64,000 nt of DNA from Ignelater luminosus (taxonomy: Eukaryota > Arthropoda > Insecta > Coleoptera > Elateridae). Below the pieces are notes generated by a model. The model was not told the origin of the DNA. It ran no database searches and was given only the letters and a program-made list of their open reading frames with translations. The stretch is taken from assembly GCA_011009095.1 (NCBI GenBank), contig VTPC01008772.1:55723-119722 (forward strand). The letters run 5' to 3'. This document shows, one piece after another, positions 24,480 through 35,450 of this stretch. The position numbers were made by a program, and so were the translations under genes. Each line of letters begins with the position of its first letter. Within the stretch, counting starts at the first letter, position 1.

Positions 24480-25012
24480 TATGTATACTGATGAATCCAG
24501 AATTGCGTTAAATAGTGATTTTAGGCGTGCGAGGGTGTGAAGGTCTCCAAATCAGCGAAACCTTGTACAAGAGGTACATTCATTTGGCAGCGGTGGAGTT
24601 ATGGTTTGGCCAAGAATTTTTCTAGGTTGGTGCACGGAATTATACGTTTGCCAGAAAACTATGAATTCCCGTATATACCAAGATGACATTATAAATGGTA
24701 TCGTCGAGGACTGTAGGTACAATTTGGAACCGCATTTTCTACTTCTAGATGGTAATGCTAGATCCCATCGAGCGAGAAATGTGCTGAATCAAATTGTAGA
24801 AACGATATAGATTACATACAATTACCACCTCGTTCTCCGGACCTTAATCCAATAGGACATGTATGGGCACTGCTTAAAACTGCATTGAGACAGCATACTC
24901 CTCGGCCAACGACTTTAGAAGAACTAAGGGCAGTTTTACCTATAGTTTGGGATAATTTGCTGCAGGAATTGATAGATAATGTAATTTTACGCCACGACGA
25001 ATACAAAGTGTA
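24480..25012 (+). pseudogene. Tc1-like transposase (DD34E type), inactive
   Basis: The catalytic half of a Tc1-type transposase reads VMYTDESRIALNSDFRRARV (24480-24537), then a stop, QEVHSFGSGGVMVW (24570-24605), HFLLLDGNARSHRARNVL (24733-24790) and, after a frameshift, LPPRSPDLNPIGHVWALL (24818-24870). Relatives have DDN or QDN at the second catalytic site; here it is DGN. The third site should be PIE but is PIG (GGA at 24855-24857). Two of three catalytic residues are therefore replaced, besides the stop and frameshift. The helix-turn-helix half upstream is unrecognisable. A TACAGAGTGTCGATC phrase near 24262 might be a left terminus, but the right end is not found. Confidence 0.8.
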
Positions 25013-25034
25013 ATTCGCAATTACAGAGGTCATA

Positions 25035-26857
25035 TAGTTTGTTAATTATACAAATGACATTCGAACAATGATTGGATTTTGGTTTTTATTTTGAGTTAGT
25101 TAATTTTTATAGTGTTTCTTTTGTTTTTGTTTACTTTTCGTTCAGTCCTTGGCTAAACATGTTAAATATTTCTTATATAAACCTAAATAAATAATAAAAC
25201 TTACGTTAATTACAAATTCTATAGGTATTTTTTTAATATCCCTAACTTTTTTTCATGTGTGTATTAAAAACACGAAAAACTATTAAACTGAATGATAAAC
25301 ATTTAGTATGCCGAAGAGCATATTATCGAAATATTACGTAGAAGCGAAACAGACTGCAAAAAAGATTTTCCTCCTTATGTATAAACTACGGATATTAAAA
25401 GGAAGTATAATTTCAACTGCGGGAGCGTGCAAGAATAAAAGACTGGCTAACTTCATTTTATTCTTTCATTCGCTTCCTAATACCTTTCCCTGTTAGCTGT
25501 TAGGAATTCGTCAAATCATTAGAGTTTCCTGTAATCCCTCCTTCTAATATTCTTGGCTTAGCCACTGTGTTCTAGTTTCAATTGATTATCCTGGTTTTTA
25601 TGGTCTTCGGTTTGCTTCAGTTCTTTAATTTTATACTTTCTTACCTCGTAATTATTTATTATTAGAAAATACGCCCCTTATCACCTTTTTTTGAAATTGA
25701 GATACATACATTCTAAGCTAAACAATTCTATTACAAACTTTATCTTTGACAATTAAAACAGCTTTTCTAAATATAGTATACATGAATAATGTAAATTAAA
25801 CACTGTAAACACAAACTTGAGATGCGCAACAATTCTAAAAGTTAAATTAACTTTTCAGTAAAACTTTCAAAAGACCTTAATTCTCAGTCTCAGTTTCATT
25901 TCTAAAGTAATTATATTCAGAATAAGACAGTAGAGGTCTCCATTTTATATCGTGACGAAGGTAAACATGTACTCATTCCCCAGATTTTCCAATTTGATAA
26001 TGTTACTTTAAATTCTCAACGAAAGGTCTGTCTAGAGAGTAGCAAATCCTTTACATAAATAAGCTGAACAGACATGTTCCTGGGCGTCACATTTTATAAA
26101 AGGTGACAAACAACTACAGGGTTCGAAAAAGAAACTAAATCAAAAAAAGGAGAAGCATTTGCGGTTTGAAAAGAAAAATTATAATAGAAATAGACTTCTT
26201 AAAATTAGTTTAATTTAGACCTTTGAAAAGGTCTCATTCCTTACTGTCAAACCGGGTTTAAAAATGTTCGTATAGGAAACAGAAAATAAGTTGTGGCAAG
26301 AAATAATGTTGTTTCTTAGAGAATAGTCAGATGTCGTCTGAAAAGGTCAATCCAAGACAATTTGCTAACCTACTTGTAAGAAAACAATATGTTTCAAAAT
26401 GTTGAACATTAAGATTTGATTAATTATGTATGTGTCATGCAAATTACTTTACAATAACAGAATTGTAAAGAATTTTCTTAAAACAAGAAGAAATGTTACA
26501 CCGCAGCTAATTTAAACAGATTTTTTAGATGAAAGCTTAAGGTTAGACAATACACTAAGAGCATATGACCCAAACATATATTAAAATGGAGATTCTTGCA
26601 AATACAATTTATTGTTTTAAGCTTTATGTACCGAGCGAAAAGTGAAACGGAATGGATTTATTGAAGTTGTTAATTTCTTCAAATTGTTTGTTGCTTTCTG
26701 TAGAATCCTAATTAAAAACAATGACATAAATTTTGTAATTTGTTCAGAAGTATGTACTTTATTGTATGCCTCCCACTAAATTAACTTGCAGGTTCTAATA
26801 GTTTTAATGAATTTCGGTTTAGGAACATAAGATATCTTTTGTTGTCTCTATTTTCAG
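25035..26857. other. AT-rich DNA, nothing recognised
   Basis: No convincing ORF or terminus was seen. Several short frames are low-complexity. Confidence 0.3.
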
Positions 26858-27017
26858 CAGACACCTCACAAAACGTATGCAAAATGGAAAACGCGAGGGT
26901 ATCATTGAATGCCGAAGTTAGACAAATTAATGAAATACTTCATCAATTAACCAAAATTTCAAGATTTGCAGAAGGAAATTAGATAAGCCATATGCGTTCT
27001 GTAAAAAATGTCATTTG
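26858..27017 (+). other. Possible host-gene exon fragment of unknown identity
   Basis: A good acceptor-like tract (TTGTTGTCTCTATTTTCAG, ending 26857) precedes a frame reading MENARVSLNAEVRQINEIL and HQLTKISRFAEGN, stopping at 26982. One frame over, the sequence continues KLDKPYAFCKKCH to about 27017. The composition looks protein-like, not random. The Cys-x-x-Cys after KPYAF loosely recalls the lead-in to Nanos-type zinc fingers, but the finger itself is absent, so this is only a hint. The adjacent DD41D-type transposon begins right after, so an insertion may have broken a gene or retrocopy. Confidence 0.25.
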
Positions 27018-27029
27018 ACTTTGATTCTC

Positions 27030-28224
27030 TTAGACAAGAAATTTGGAAATATTCGTCAACAAGGCAAGAATCTTGTTAGGCGCAATAAAAAAAAATTTCA
27101 AGAAAACTATTATTGTATTTCTATGCAGTTGAACTTCGATCAAGATTTGAACGATGGTGGTACAACCAGCCCAAAGGACTATGAAATTAAGTCCGCCTCG
27201 GCTTCTAAGACATAACGTAATCCGTTTGTCATAATTATCACCGCATAACGCAGGCTCAATGTCGGTTATTTTGCGTCGGATTTCTTGCTTCAGCTCTGCA
27301 ATGGTGTTTGGTTGGTTCCTGTAGACTGTACACTGCAAATAACCCCAAAGAAAAAAGTCCAAAGGGGTGATATCACATGATCTTGGCGGCCAACCTATGT
27401 CACCATTTCTTGAGATAATGCAGCCTGGAAATTTTATGCTTAAGAACGCTATTGTTGTTGCTGCGTAACACCGTCTTATTGGAACCAAAGATCTTCCGAT
27501 ATCCATACCTTCCAACTGGTCCCATAAAAAAATCTGTACTCATGCTTCGATAGCGAACTGAATTGACAGCATTTTCCTCATTGTTTTCAAAAAATACCAA
27601 CCAATTATGCCGCCCGAGTACAGGGCACACCATATAGTCACTTTTTGGGGATGATTTTCTTTCAAGAGTCTCTCTTAGATTTTCCAATCCCCAAATACAG
27701 AAATTCTGCTTATTTACGTAGCCGCCGAGATGAAAACGCGCCTCATCACTAAATAGGATTTTGCGAAAATCTGTCTCCTTGGTCACGCATCCATTCGGAA
27801 AACACACGACGCTGTAGATAATCTCTAGGCTTTAGTTTATTTGAGGTTTGTAAGAATGTAGGTGTAAATCTTTGGTCAAAATTTGCTGCGATCAATAATG
27901 AATCGATTTTCTTGGTTTTTCGGTTATATTTTCACGAAAGTTGGCAATATTCTGCTCAGAGCCACCTCTACGAGTATGTTGAAGTGCTTTTGCGTTAGTG
28001 ACTGACCCAGTTCGTTCGAGTATTTTGGCCAAATGTATTTTTCTCGATTTCCCATTTTCATAATAGGCTTGGATAATTTTAACGCGATGTTATATCGTGT
28101 ATTCTGCCATGACTAATATTGTTTATATTTCTAGGTTACAAATCTTAGTTTGACATTCACAGATACCTTGATGTTTTGAAAATATTTATTTGTATCATGT
28201 GGAAGCCAAAATTGAATCACCCTT
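27030..28224 (-). mobile_element. DD41D-type Tc1/mariner element, second family
   Basis: Minus-strand transposase frames run from an ATG at 28110 (MAEYTI, then VKIIQAYYENGKSRKIHL) to about 27050. Landmarks are FSDEARFHLGGYVNKQNF with the first D near 27750, FQ.DGVT near 27495 for the second D, and SRNGDIGWPPRSCDITPLDF near 27385 for the third. The gap between the second and third D fits 41 residues when aligned with a family-like spacing. At least two frameshifts and several stops are present. The 5' terminus at 28224 reads inward AAGGGTGATTCAATTTTGG next to TA; the 3' terminus could not be fixed. The sequence differs clearly from the 8251 and 45299 copies. Confidence 0.8.
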
Positions 28225-28378
28225 TAGATGATGACATGAAGATACGTTGTTTCAAAAACAACTAATGAAATATTTTTATTGGATTTTATGGCCTAGCTTG
28301 TTTTGAGTTGTCGGCCAAGTTGCAACCTGTTTCTGCTATTCACTTGTTTTTTTATAGTATTTCAAATTAAATGCTACA

Positions 28379-29420
28379 ATGGAATTGACGCGTGAGCATT
28401 TTCGTGCGATGATTTGCTATGATTTCAAATGCGCGTTGAATGTGAATGAGTATGTGAAAAGATTAAATGATGTTTTTGGTGAAGAAATTTCTTCTCGGGC
28501 AACAGTCTATTAGTAGTATAGTGAATTTAAACGAGGACGTACAACAATGACAGACGAAGAAAGAAGCGGATAACCTAACACTGCAGTCACTTCAGAAAAT
28601 GTCAATGCCGGTGAAAATCTAATAAGAGTTAATCGTCGATTAACTTGTTGAGAAATCCTGAATATTATGGGTATTGGATCGGAAGCAGTAGAAACCATTC
28701 TACACGAACACCAACGTGTTAAGAAACTTGTGTCCGGTTGAGTGCCACATTCTCCTAATCAAGAACAGATAAGCGCACGAGTCGATTAGTGCCGCTACGT
28801 GCTTAGGAACTTTGATAATGGCAATTCTAAGCTCGTATTTGACATTGTTATTGGAGACAAAAGCTGGATATACCAATTTGATTCAGAATTAAAAAAACAA
28901 TCCCGAGTGTGACTGTTCGAATGTGAAGAAAGACCAACAAAAGTAAGAAGACCAAGAAGAGCTGAAAGAAAATGATCTCCAGTTTTTTTGCATCAGTGCC
29001 TCTTCAGTCACAACAGACTGTTATCGCTGAGTGGTATGCTACCATCTGTCTACCACAAGTCTTTCGGGCGATCGAAGATAAACGATCGAACGTGGGATTG
29101 CGCGCATTCAACTTCATCACTACAATGCTGCTGCACATGCAGCCGGTGGAACCTCTGATTTCTTGCAGGATAATTTGATTTCCATGGTCGACCTCCCACT
29201 ATATACTCCGGACTTGGCACCGCGTGATTCTTTTTTATTCCCTAAAATAAAGAAAAAGTTACGAAGGCGTCGTTTCGAGTCCGCTGAAGATGCGTTGGTG
29301 GCATTTGAAGAACAGGTACGAGCATTGTCGCAAGAAACGTGAAAATTATATTTTGCAAATTGGTTATCTCGAATGATACAATCTATAGATGCTGGTGATG
29401 AATACTTTAAACAAATTTAA
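28379..29420 (+). pseudogene. Mariner transposase (DD34D group), heavily decayed
   Basis: The full-length order is still readable from ATG 28379: MELTREHFRAMICYDFKCAL, then DEERSG, ENVNAGENLIRVNRRLTC, ILHEHQRVKKLVS, DIVIGDKSWIYQFDSELKKQ (first D then K, where DE is expected) and finally IDAGDEYFKQI ending at 29420. About a dozen stops and several frameshifts interrupt it. In the region of the second and third D the DNA encodes fragments such as NYTPDLAP-like text only with frame changes. The length, about 1,040 bp, equals that of an intact mariner gene, so decay is by point mutation, not by large deletion. Termini were not resolved. The copy at 49690 belongs to the same group (shared LCSxWV and VRRxRSV-like stretches). 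Confidence 0.8.
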
Positions 29421-30180
29421 TAAAAAACTCTCTTAAATAAACTTTTGTGTTTGATTCTCAATTCAAGTTGCTGCCGCTAAAGAAGTCTAAGTAGAAGACC
29501 TAATTTTAATTCCACTAAGCCATCGGTCATGCAAGCATCAGTTGCAGAATTCGTCGACTGACAAAACACAGCACTAACTTAAGCTCTACACTTTCCAGCC
29601 TGCACTACAAAATTAGCAGATTTATCAGTTGAATCTAGATCTATCTTTGACTTTGATTCTTCTTCGTTATCCGATCAAGATTATGTTCCACTTCTTGAAC
29701 TAAAACAAAATACAAGAAAGTAGACATGTATTAATCATTGGAATTGGTCTCCACGTATTTCTTTGGCCATTATTGCCTATGAAAATGAAACTTGAATTTC
29801 TTAAAATGGTTTAAAGTTAAACAAACAAAAAATTAATGAGACAATAGTAAGATTAATTGTAGAGCTGTCGAAGAATTATTTTGTTCCACAATATATTTGT
29901 TATCATCACCTTTCTCGCACAGAAGTAATTGGCCGTCATAACACGGAATCAGTTTCCGACTTTCTTGGTGCTGAAGAATACTTAATGGTACCTTTTTGTA
30001 CAAACAAAAATTGAAAGACCATATCACATAGCAAGAGACATGGGAGTATGCAGAAAAATGCCTCGCAAGTGGTTATATTTTAGAAGTTAGAGGACTGTTC
30101 AAGACATGCCTAAACGAAGCACAGGTTCTAAAAATCAAAAGCAGAAAACAGAATCTCCACAAGTTGAAAATCATGCTGTC
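29421..30180. other. Spacer with unassigned short frames
   Basis: A plus-strand frame near 29855-29985 (ELSKNYFVPQYICYHH) and one near 29630-29720 look protein-like and may belong to the Harbinger-like remnant that follows, but I cannot place them. Confidence 0.25.
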
Positions 30181-30420
30181 GTTAAAAGAGGCCTTAGATA
30201 CGTAGTCCAAAAATTAAAACATGCCAGAAAGTTTAAATACAGCGGAGGCAAATATAACCAGAGAAGTGACATATAATCAATGGGCAGTAGAAGAAGCAAA
30301 TTGTCGAATAAAGAACGTTTTCAAGTTTTTTGGAAATGTAATTCAAAATAGCTACATTCTTGAAGGAAAGATTTATAAATTCGTCAGAAATTGCTGTACT
30401 ATTATTTGAATTTCGATATC
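30181..30420 (+). pseudogene. PIF/Harbinger-type (DDE_Tnp_4-like) transposase C-terminal scrap
   Basis: The frame from 30221 reads MPESLNTAEANITREVTYNQ, then WAVEEANCRIKNVFKFF and ILEGKIYKFVRNCCTII. This resembles the C-terminal segment of Harbinger-like nucleases, with a tryptophan-valine-glutamate step followed by N-x-R-I-K, a short spacer and a final hydrophobic helix. The glutamate of that step is the usual third catalytic acid; here the local order is WAVEEAN. The upstream two thirds are not recognisable. Identification rests on pattern only. Confidence 0.45.
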
Positions 30421-30680
30421 GTATTTTCATAAACATTGAACAACACACTGACAATGTTATGGCCAAGGCAAAATTCATACTAAGCAATTATTTTAGAAAC
30501 TTGCAACTTATTATGAATTTAAAACGACACGGGAATATCTTTTAACTAAAAGCAACAAAAATTCCAGTACTAAGCGAATTATGTCATTTTAAACTATTTT
30601 TGTGTTACTATAGGTTTGTCGAATATTGTAATTGTCAGAATGTAAGAATCTCTTGCAACCATAAACAAGTTATGGACTCT

Positions 30681-31770
30681 AGGATTAATCATATGAAGAA
30701 AGATCATTCAATTATTTATTTTCTTCCCACTTACTTTGTGGAACTCCATGTTAAGTTACAGAATAAAACATACGAGTCCATTAGCATAGCCTAACTTTAT
30801 AAAGTTATAAAACATTCTATCCCAATAGTATAACACATGGGTTGAAAAGTCCCACGCCTAACAAAGAAAACACGGTTTTTTTTGTTCAAAATTAGCTTTA
30901 TTCATCAACGTAATTTCCATCAAGAACAACGCAATCATTCCAGCGCCGCTCTAACATTTCAATACCACTTTTGTAGAACGATTTATCTTTTGCCTCAAAA
31001 TAGGACTCAGTTTCAGCGATAACCTCTTCATTCGAGCGAAATTTCTTACCGGCAAGCATTTTTTTTAGGTCTGCGAACAGCCAGTAGTCGCTGGGAGCCA
31101 AATCTGGCGAATACGGTGGATGTGGGAGCAATTCGAAGTTCAATTCATGTAGTTTTGCCATTGTTTTGATTGACTTGTGACACGGTGCGTTGTCTTGATG
31201 AAACAAAATTTTTTTCTTTGCCTTTAGGATTAATCATATGAAGAAAGATCATTCAATTATTTATTTTCTTCCCACTTACTTTGTGGAACTCCATGTTAAG
31301 TTACAGAATAAAACATACGAGTCCATTAGCATAGCCTAACTTTATAAAGTTATAAAACATTCTATCCCAATAGTATAACACATGGGTTGAAAAGTCCCAC
31401 GCCTAACAAAGAAAACACGGTTTTTTTTGTTCAAAATTAGCTTTATTCATCAACGTAATTTCCATCAAGAACAACGCAATCATTCCAGCGCCGCTCTAAC
31501 ATTTCAATACCACTTTTGTAGAACGATTTATCTTTTGCCTCAAAATAGGACTCAGTTTCAGCGATAACCTCTTCATTCGAGCAAAATTTCTTACCGGCAA
31601 GCATTTTTTTTAGGTCTGCGAACAGCCAGTAGTCGCTGGGAGCCAAATCTGGCAAATACGGTGGATGTGGGAGCAATTCGAAGTTCAATTCATGTAGTTT
31701 TGCCATTGTTTTGATTGACTTGTGACACGGTGCGTTGTCTTGATGAAACAAAATTTTTTTCTTTGCCATA
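30681..31770. repeat. 545-bp tandem duplication covering host flank plus mariner 3' end
   Basis: Bases 30681-31225 recur at 31226-31770 with constant offset 545. Both copies hold about 152 bp of flanking DNA, the TA, the mariner terminus and about 390 bp of the transposase 3' end. I see only two differences, at 31038/31583 and 31109/31654, both C-G to C-A. Confidence 0.92.
30833..31222 (-). pseudogene. Truncated mariner end created by the tandem duplication
   Basis: The 102-codon minus-strand frame 31206-30898 is the C-terminal part of the mariner transposase, from FHQDNAPCHKS to the stop. It is not a separate insertion, since it and its flank are the first half of the 545-bp duplication. 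It keeps PYSPDLAP and KKFRSNEE, where the complete copy has PYLPDLAP and KKFCSNEE. Confidence 0.9.
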
Positions 31771-32672
31771 TGCGGTCGTTTCTTTGCAATTTCGGCCTTC
31801 AAACGCTCCAATAACGCTATATAATATTCACTGTTGATGGTATTTCCCTTCTCAAGATAGTCGATGAATATTACACCACGCACATCCCAAAATACCGAGG
31901 CCATGACCTTTCCAGCCGATTGTTGTGCTTTCGGTCGCTTTGGACGAGGTTCACCAGTTGCTGTCCACTCGGATGACGATCGTTTTGATTCCGGAGTGAA
32001 GTGATGGATACATGTTTCATCCATTGTCACATATCGACGCAAAAATTCCGGTTTGTTACGTTTAAACATGGCCAAACACTGCTCAGAAACATCAACACGT
32101 TCTTGTTTTTGGTGAACAGTGAGCAAACGCGACACCCACTTTGAGCAGAGCTTTCTCCTAGTCAAATGCTCATGCAATATAAAGCCAACACGTTCTTTTG
32201 ATATCTTTACAATGTCAGCTAACTCACGCAACTTCACTTTTCGATCATTCAAAACGATTTTGTGGATTTGTTTTGATGTTTTCTGGTGTTACCGCCTTAT
32301 TTGGACGTCCACTGCGTTCTGCATCATCGGTGTCTCTACGACCACGTTTGAAGTCAGCAAACCAACGTTTTATTGTTGTTTCTGATGGAGCGGAGTCCCC
32401 ATAACACTTTTCAAGCCATTGCTTCGTTTGAACGGTATTTTTGCCCATCAAGAAGCAGTGTAAAATTAAAACACGAAATTGTTTTTGATCCATTGTTTTG
32501 AAAATAACAAAAGTAGCGTCACTCTTAGCACAATAACTCACAAAATAACGAATAGAATATCATGAAATTTTAACAGCTGTCTTTTGAAGGTTAGTACTAA
32601 CTGAAAAAGCGGTGAATGCAATAGAACTAGAGCCATCTATTTGTTAGGCCTGGGACTTTTCAGCCCATGTGT
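31378..32672 (-). mobile_element. Nearly intact mariner element, irritans-like
   Basis: The element is 1,295 bp, the standard mariner size. Its ends ACACATGGGTTGAAAAGTCC (31378) and, read inward from 32672, ACACATGGGCTGAAAAGTCC are flanked by TA at 31376-31377 and 32673-32674. About 28 of the first 30 bases of the TIRs agree. It encodes one transposase on the minus strand and is the best preserved transposon of the window. Confidence 0.93.
31443..32493 (-). pseudogene. Mariner transposase with a single frameshift
   Basis: The gene starts at ATG 32493 (MDQKQFRVLILHCFLMGKNT) and ends at 31443. It encodes about 349 residues, the family's length, if one extra base near 32260 is ignored; there the frame changes between PENIKTN and LNDRKVKLREL. 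The N-terminal helix-turn-helix regions (SETTIKRWFADFKRG, VKISKERVGFILHEHL) are complete. The catalytic core has YVTMDETCIHHF (first D, with Cys where mariners have Trp), FHQDNAPCHKS (second D) and PDLAPSDYWLF (third D), spacing DD34D. The strong match in arrangement to the Himar1/irritans group is from family knowledge. The frameshift alone would prevent a full-length product. Confidence 0.92.
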
Positions 32673-32674
32673 TA

Positions 32675-35448
32675 AGCTAATGTTATAAAGTTAGGTTATA
32701 TTAATGAAATCGTATGCTTTATTGTGTAATTTGTTAAGACTATTCAAGTATAAAACTTATTCAAGTAGTAACAAGCTAAAAAGAGTTAATCATGAAACAC
32801 AAAGGACGTTAAAAAATAAACTTGACATAAGACATTTTTATAGGAAGGAATTTTTTATGGGGTCGTTATTATATTCAGAAGCCAAGACAGGCATAAATTA
32901 TAAAACTTGTAAATTGTCCGTATTTAATTGTTACATTGTAGAAATGAATTGTGACCACAAATGAAGATTAGAATTAATACATGTGCATGTTAATTTACCC
33001 TCAAGGGTTTTCTGTATCAAGAGTGAAGTAGTTTTAGGTAGCTATTCATCATATTGCGCTTTCAACTTCGATTGGGTAATAATATACATAGTTATATGCT
33101 TGAATTCGAAATGAAGAATTTAAAATATTTTATTTGACGTATTCTCTTGAGGCAACCGGTTGAATTACTGAAACTTCTTTTCAAACTGATTGATATAAAT
33201 CTGGAAGTTATAAAAAGTTATACCATGAATTGCATCGTCCTGATATTATTTAAAAACGTAAAGCTGAGAGAAACAAGATAACCAGATGTATCTTTCTAAA
33301 AATACCTTCGTAAGAAATAACTAGTATTGATCCAATTAACTAAATACATACTTAGTTTTCTAAGAGAAGCTAAAATTAAATTTCTGTATTGGTATTTATT
33401 TGTAGTAAGTGACGTCACAAGTTAAATACATTAATTCATAATTTCACACAATACACATCTCATTTTGGTGTAAATGACATAATGACCTTTTCCAAATATC
33501 TATGATTAGTTTTTTTAATGATTCTAGTATTTTCTTACAGTTTCTTTAAAATTGATTTTATATTAAATGAATTTAGCATCTGATATTGACATGTTTGATG
33601 TAATGTATTTTGAAGCATAAACTTCGCCGATTAAAACGTGAAAAGCCACTGAGATTGATTGATTGCTTCAATCCTTATTTATTTTGCGCAAACCAAACTG
33701 AAAACATTTTGTACACTTCATACACCTTTTTTTGTTCTGGATACATAAAAATGCATCATATAAATTTGAATTTGTCTCTTTCTAAAACCCAAACAAACCT
33801 AAGGTTAAAATATGAGTCTCTAGAAACTTTAGTTGTTATAATGTTCCATAAATCCAACACTAAATCCATTTGTGTAACAAAACCATAAAACAAAAAGTTC
33901 AAAGTTGGATTATTGAATTTAAGTTCAACAGTTTATAACTCCAATTTGGTGTGTAGCGTAACAAGCTAATGGAATGGCAGATTATGACGTCGACAAATTG
34001 TAACATCCAAAATGTCCAAGCAAACATTTATGTAGAAATAAAAAATACGTTACTTGGATCGGTATATCGTAGGTTGTGGTATTCAAGCAAGCTATCAACT
34101 TTAATATTTTTCATTTCGACTCGCAAGCAACGCAGCTGATCCCGCGTTCATCAGACGACATTCTATTTAGAAATAAAAAAAAGAGCGTTAAATGTCAGTT
34201 AAAAAAGTTTTAATGTTTGTGTCCTAAAGTTAGGGGCAGGATAATGAAAAGGGAAAACTGCGTAATATATAATTTCTGTAATTATACACTTTTCAGATAT
34301 AATTCTGGCTCACTTAAATTGCCTCTTTTGACTTATTAATTATCTGTATTTCTGCTTTCGTTTTACGGAGCAGTTACTGCATATTAATTTATAATTTAGA
34401 ATTTCAAAAATTAGGGATTTATAAAGCTGCAAATAAAAATAATTTAATATTCTTTGTTTCTCACATGGTTTATTTTACGTTTCGTTAAATCCAAAAGATA
34501 TGAAATGACGTTTTCTAGTTTGATTTAAAAATAATGAAATCTAACCTTGTTCGCATTGCTCTTAAGAAATTTTCATTATAAGTTCCTATATCTACCGTGA
34601 TTGTTAAACAGAAAGACCAGTTAACCGTTTTTATTTTACGTTTCATTAAATTCAAACAAAATATGAAATGACATTTTGTAGTTTGATTTAAAAATAATGG
34701 AATATATCTTTCTGGAGATTTTGGGAAAGATACATTATCTGGGAATATACTGCGGCGTTTAGAAACATGAGGCGCCCCAAAACAGTTAAAAATCGGAAGA
34801 GTATACTAAAACAAAATTATAGTCTCCGAGGAACCAAGCACTTTCTAAAAAAGACTTTTCTTCTAAGTCTAATATTAAGCAAGTTATTTTAAATATACAG
34901 ACAACTAATTCACCATGTGTCAATACCGAAGAAACTCTTCCATAGCTAGAAATGGGACAAAAACGTCTTTCAGTTCCAAGTGGTTTAGCTTATAAAACAA
35001 TAATTACATCAGTTTTTATTTGCTTACCTAAGCACATAAATGAATAACTTTAATGTCGTTTTGTACCTCAAGCTCTCTATTCTTAACATGTCATTTTCTC
35101 AAGAGACAAAGGTAATGTATCTTGAAAAACAAACAACAAAAAAAATTATTATGTAAGAGAATGATGTGTGCCTACCTTTAAAACACCTGTTGCACAAGTA
35201 TCTAGGTATATTCCTAGGGGTAGCTAAAATACGCTTGTCGAGTATGCTATTTTCTTTGTAACGTTATTGTTATTACTTGTTTTTCTATCCTAAATTATGT
35301 CAAAGATTTACAAACTTTTCTATAGAATTAGCATGACAAATTCGAAAACTAATTAAGAATTGTAGGATTGCTAGTAAGAAATACGATGCAAATTTTGTCT
35401 AAACTCAGCTTCTATGAACTCGTTTCCATCACGTTGTGAAAATGGCAT
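32675..35448. other. AT-rich DNA with one short direct repeat
   Basis: No gene was recognised. A 72-75-bp direct repeat occurs at 34469-34540 and 34629-34702 (TTTATTTTACGTTTC start, GTTTGATTTAAAAATAATG end) with about ten differences, perhaps a local duplication or part of an unknown element. Confidence 0.35.
34469..34702 (+). repeat. Short direct repeat, two units about 160 bp apart
   Basis: The units at 34469-34540 and 34629-34702 share GTTTGATTTAAAAATAATG and ATATGAAATGAC. The 88 bases between them are not repeated. Confidence 0.7.
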
Positions 35449-35450
35449 AC

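Noticed and set aside
30898..31206. A second independent mariner insertion
   Set aside because: The flank is duplicated together with it at constant offset 545, so it is the product of a tandem duplication.
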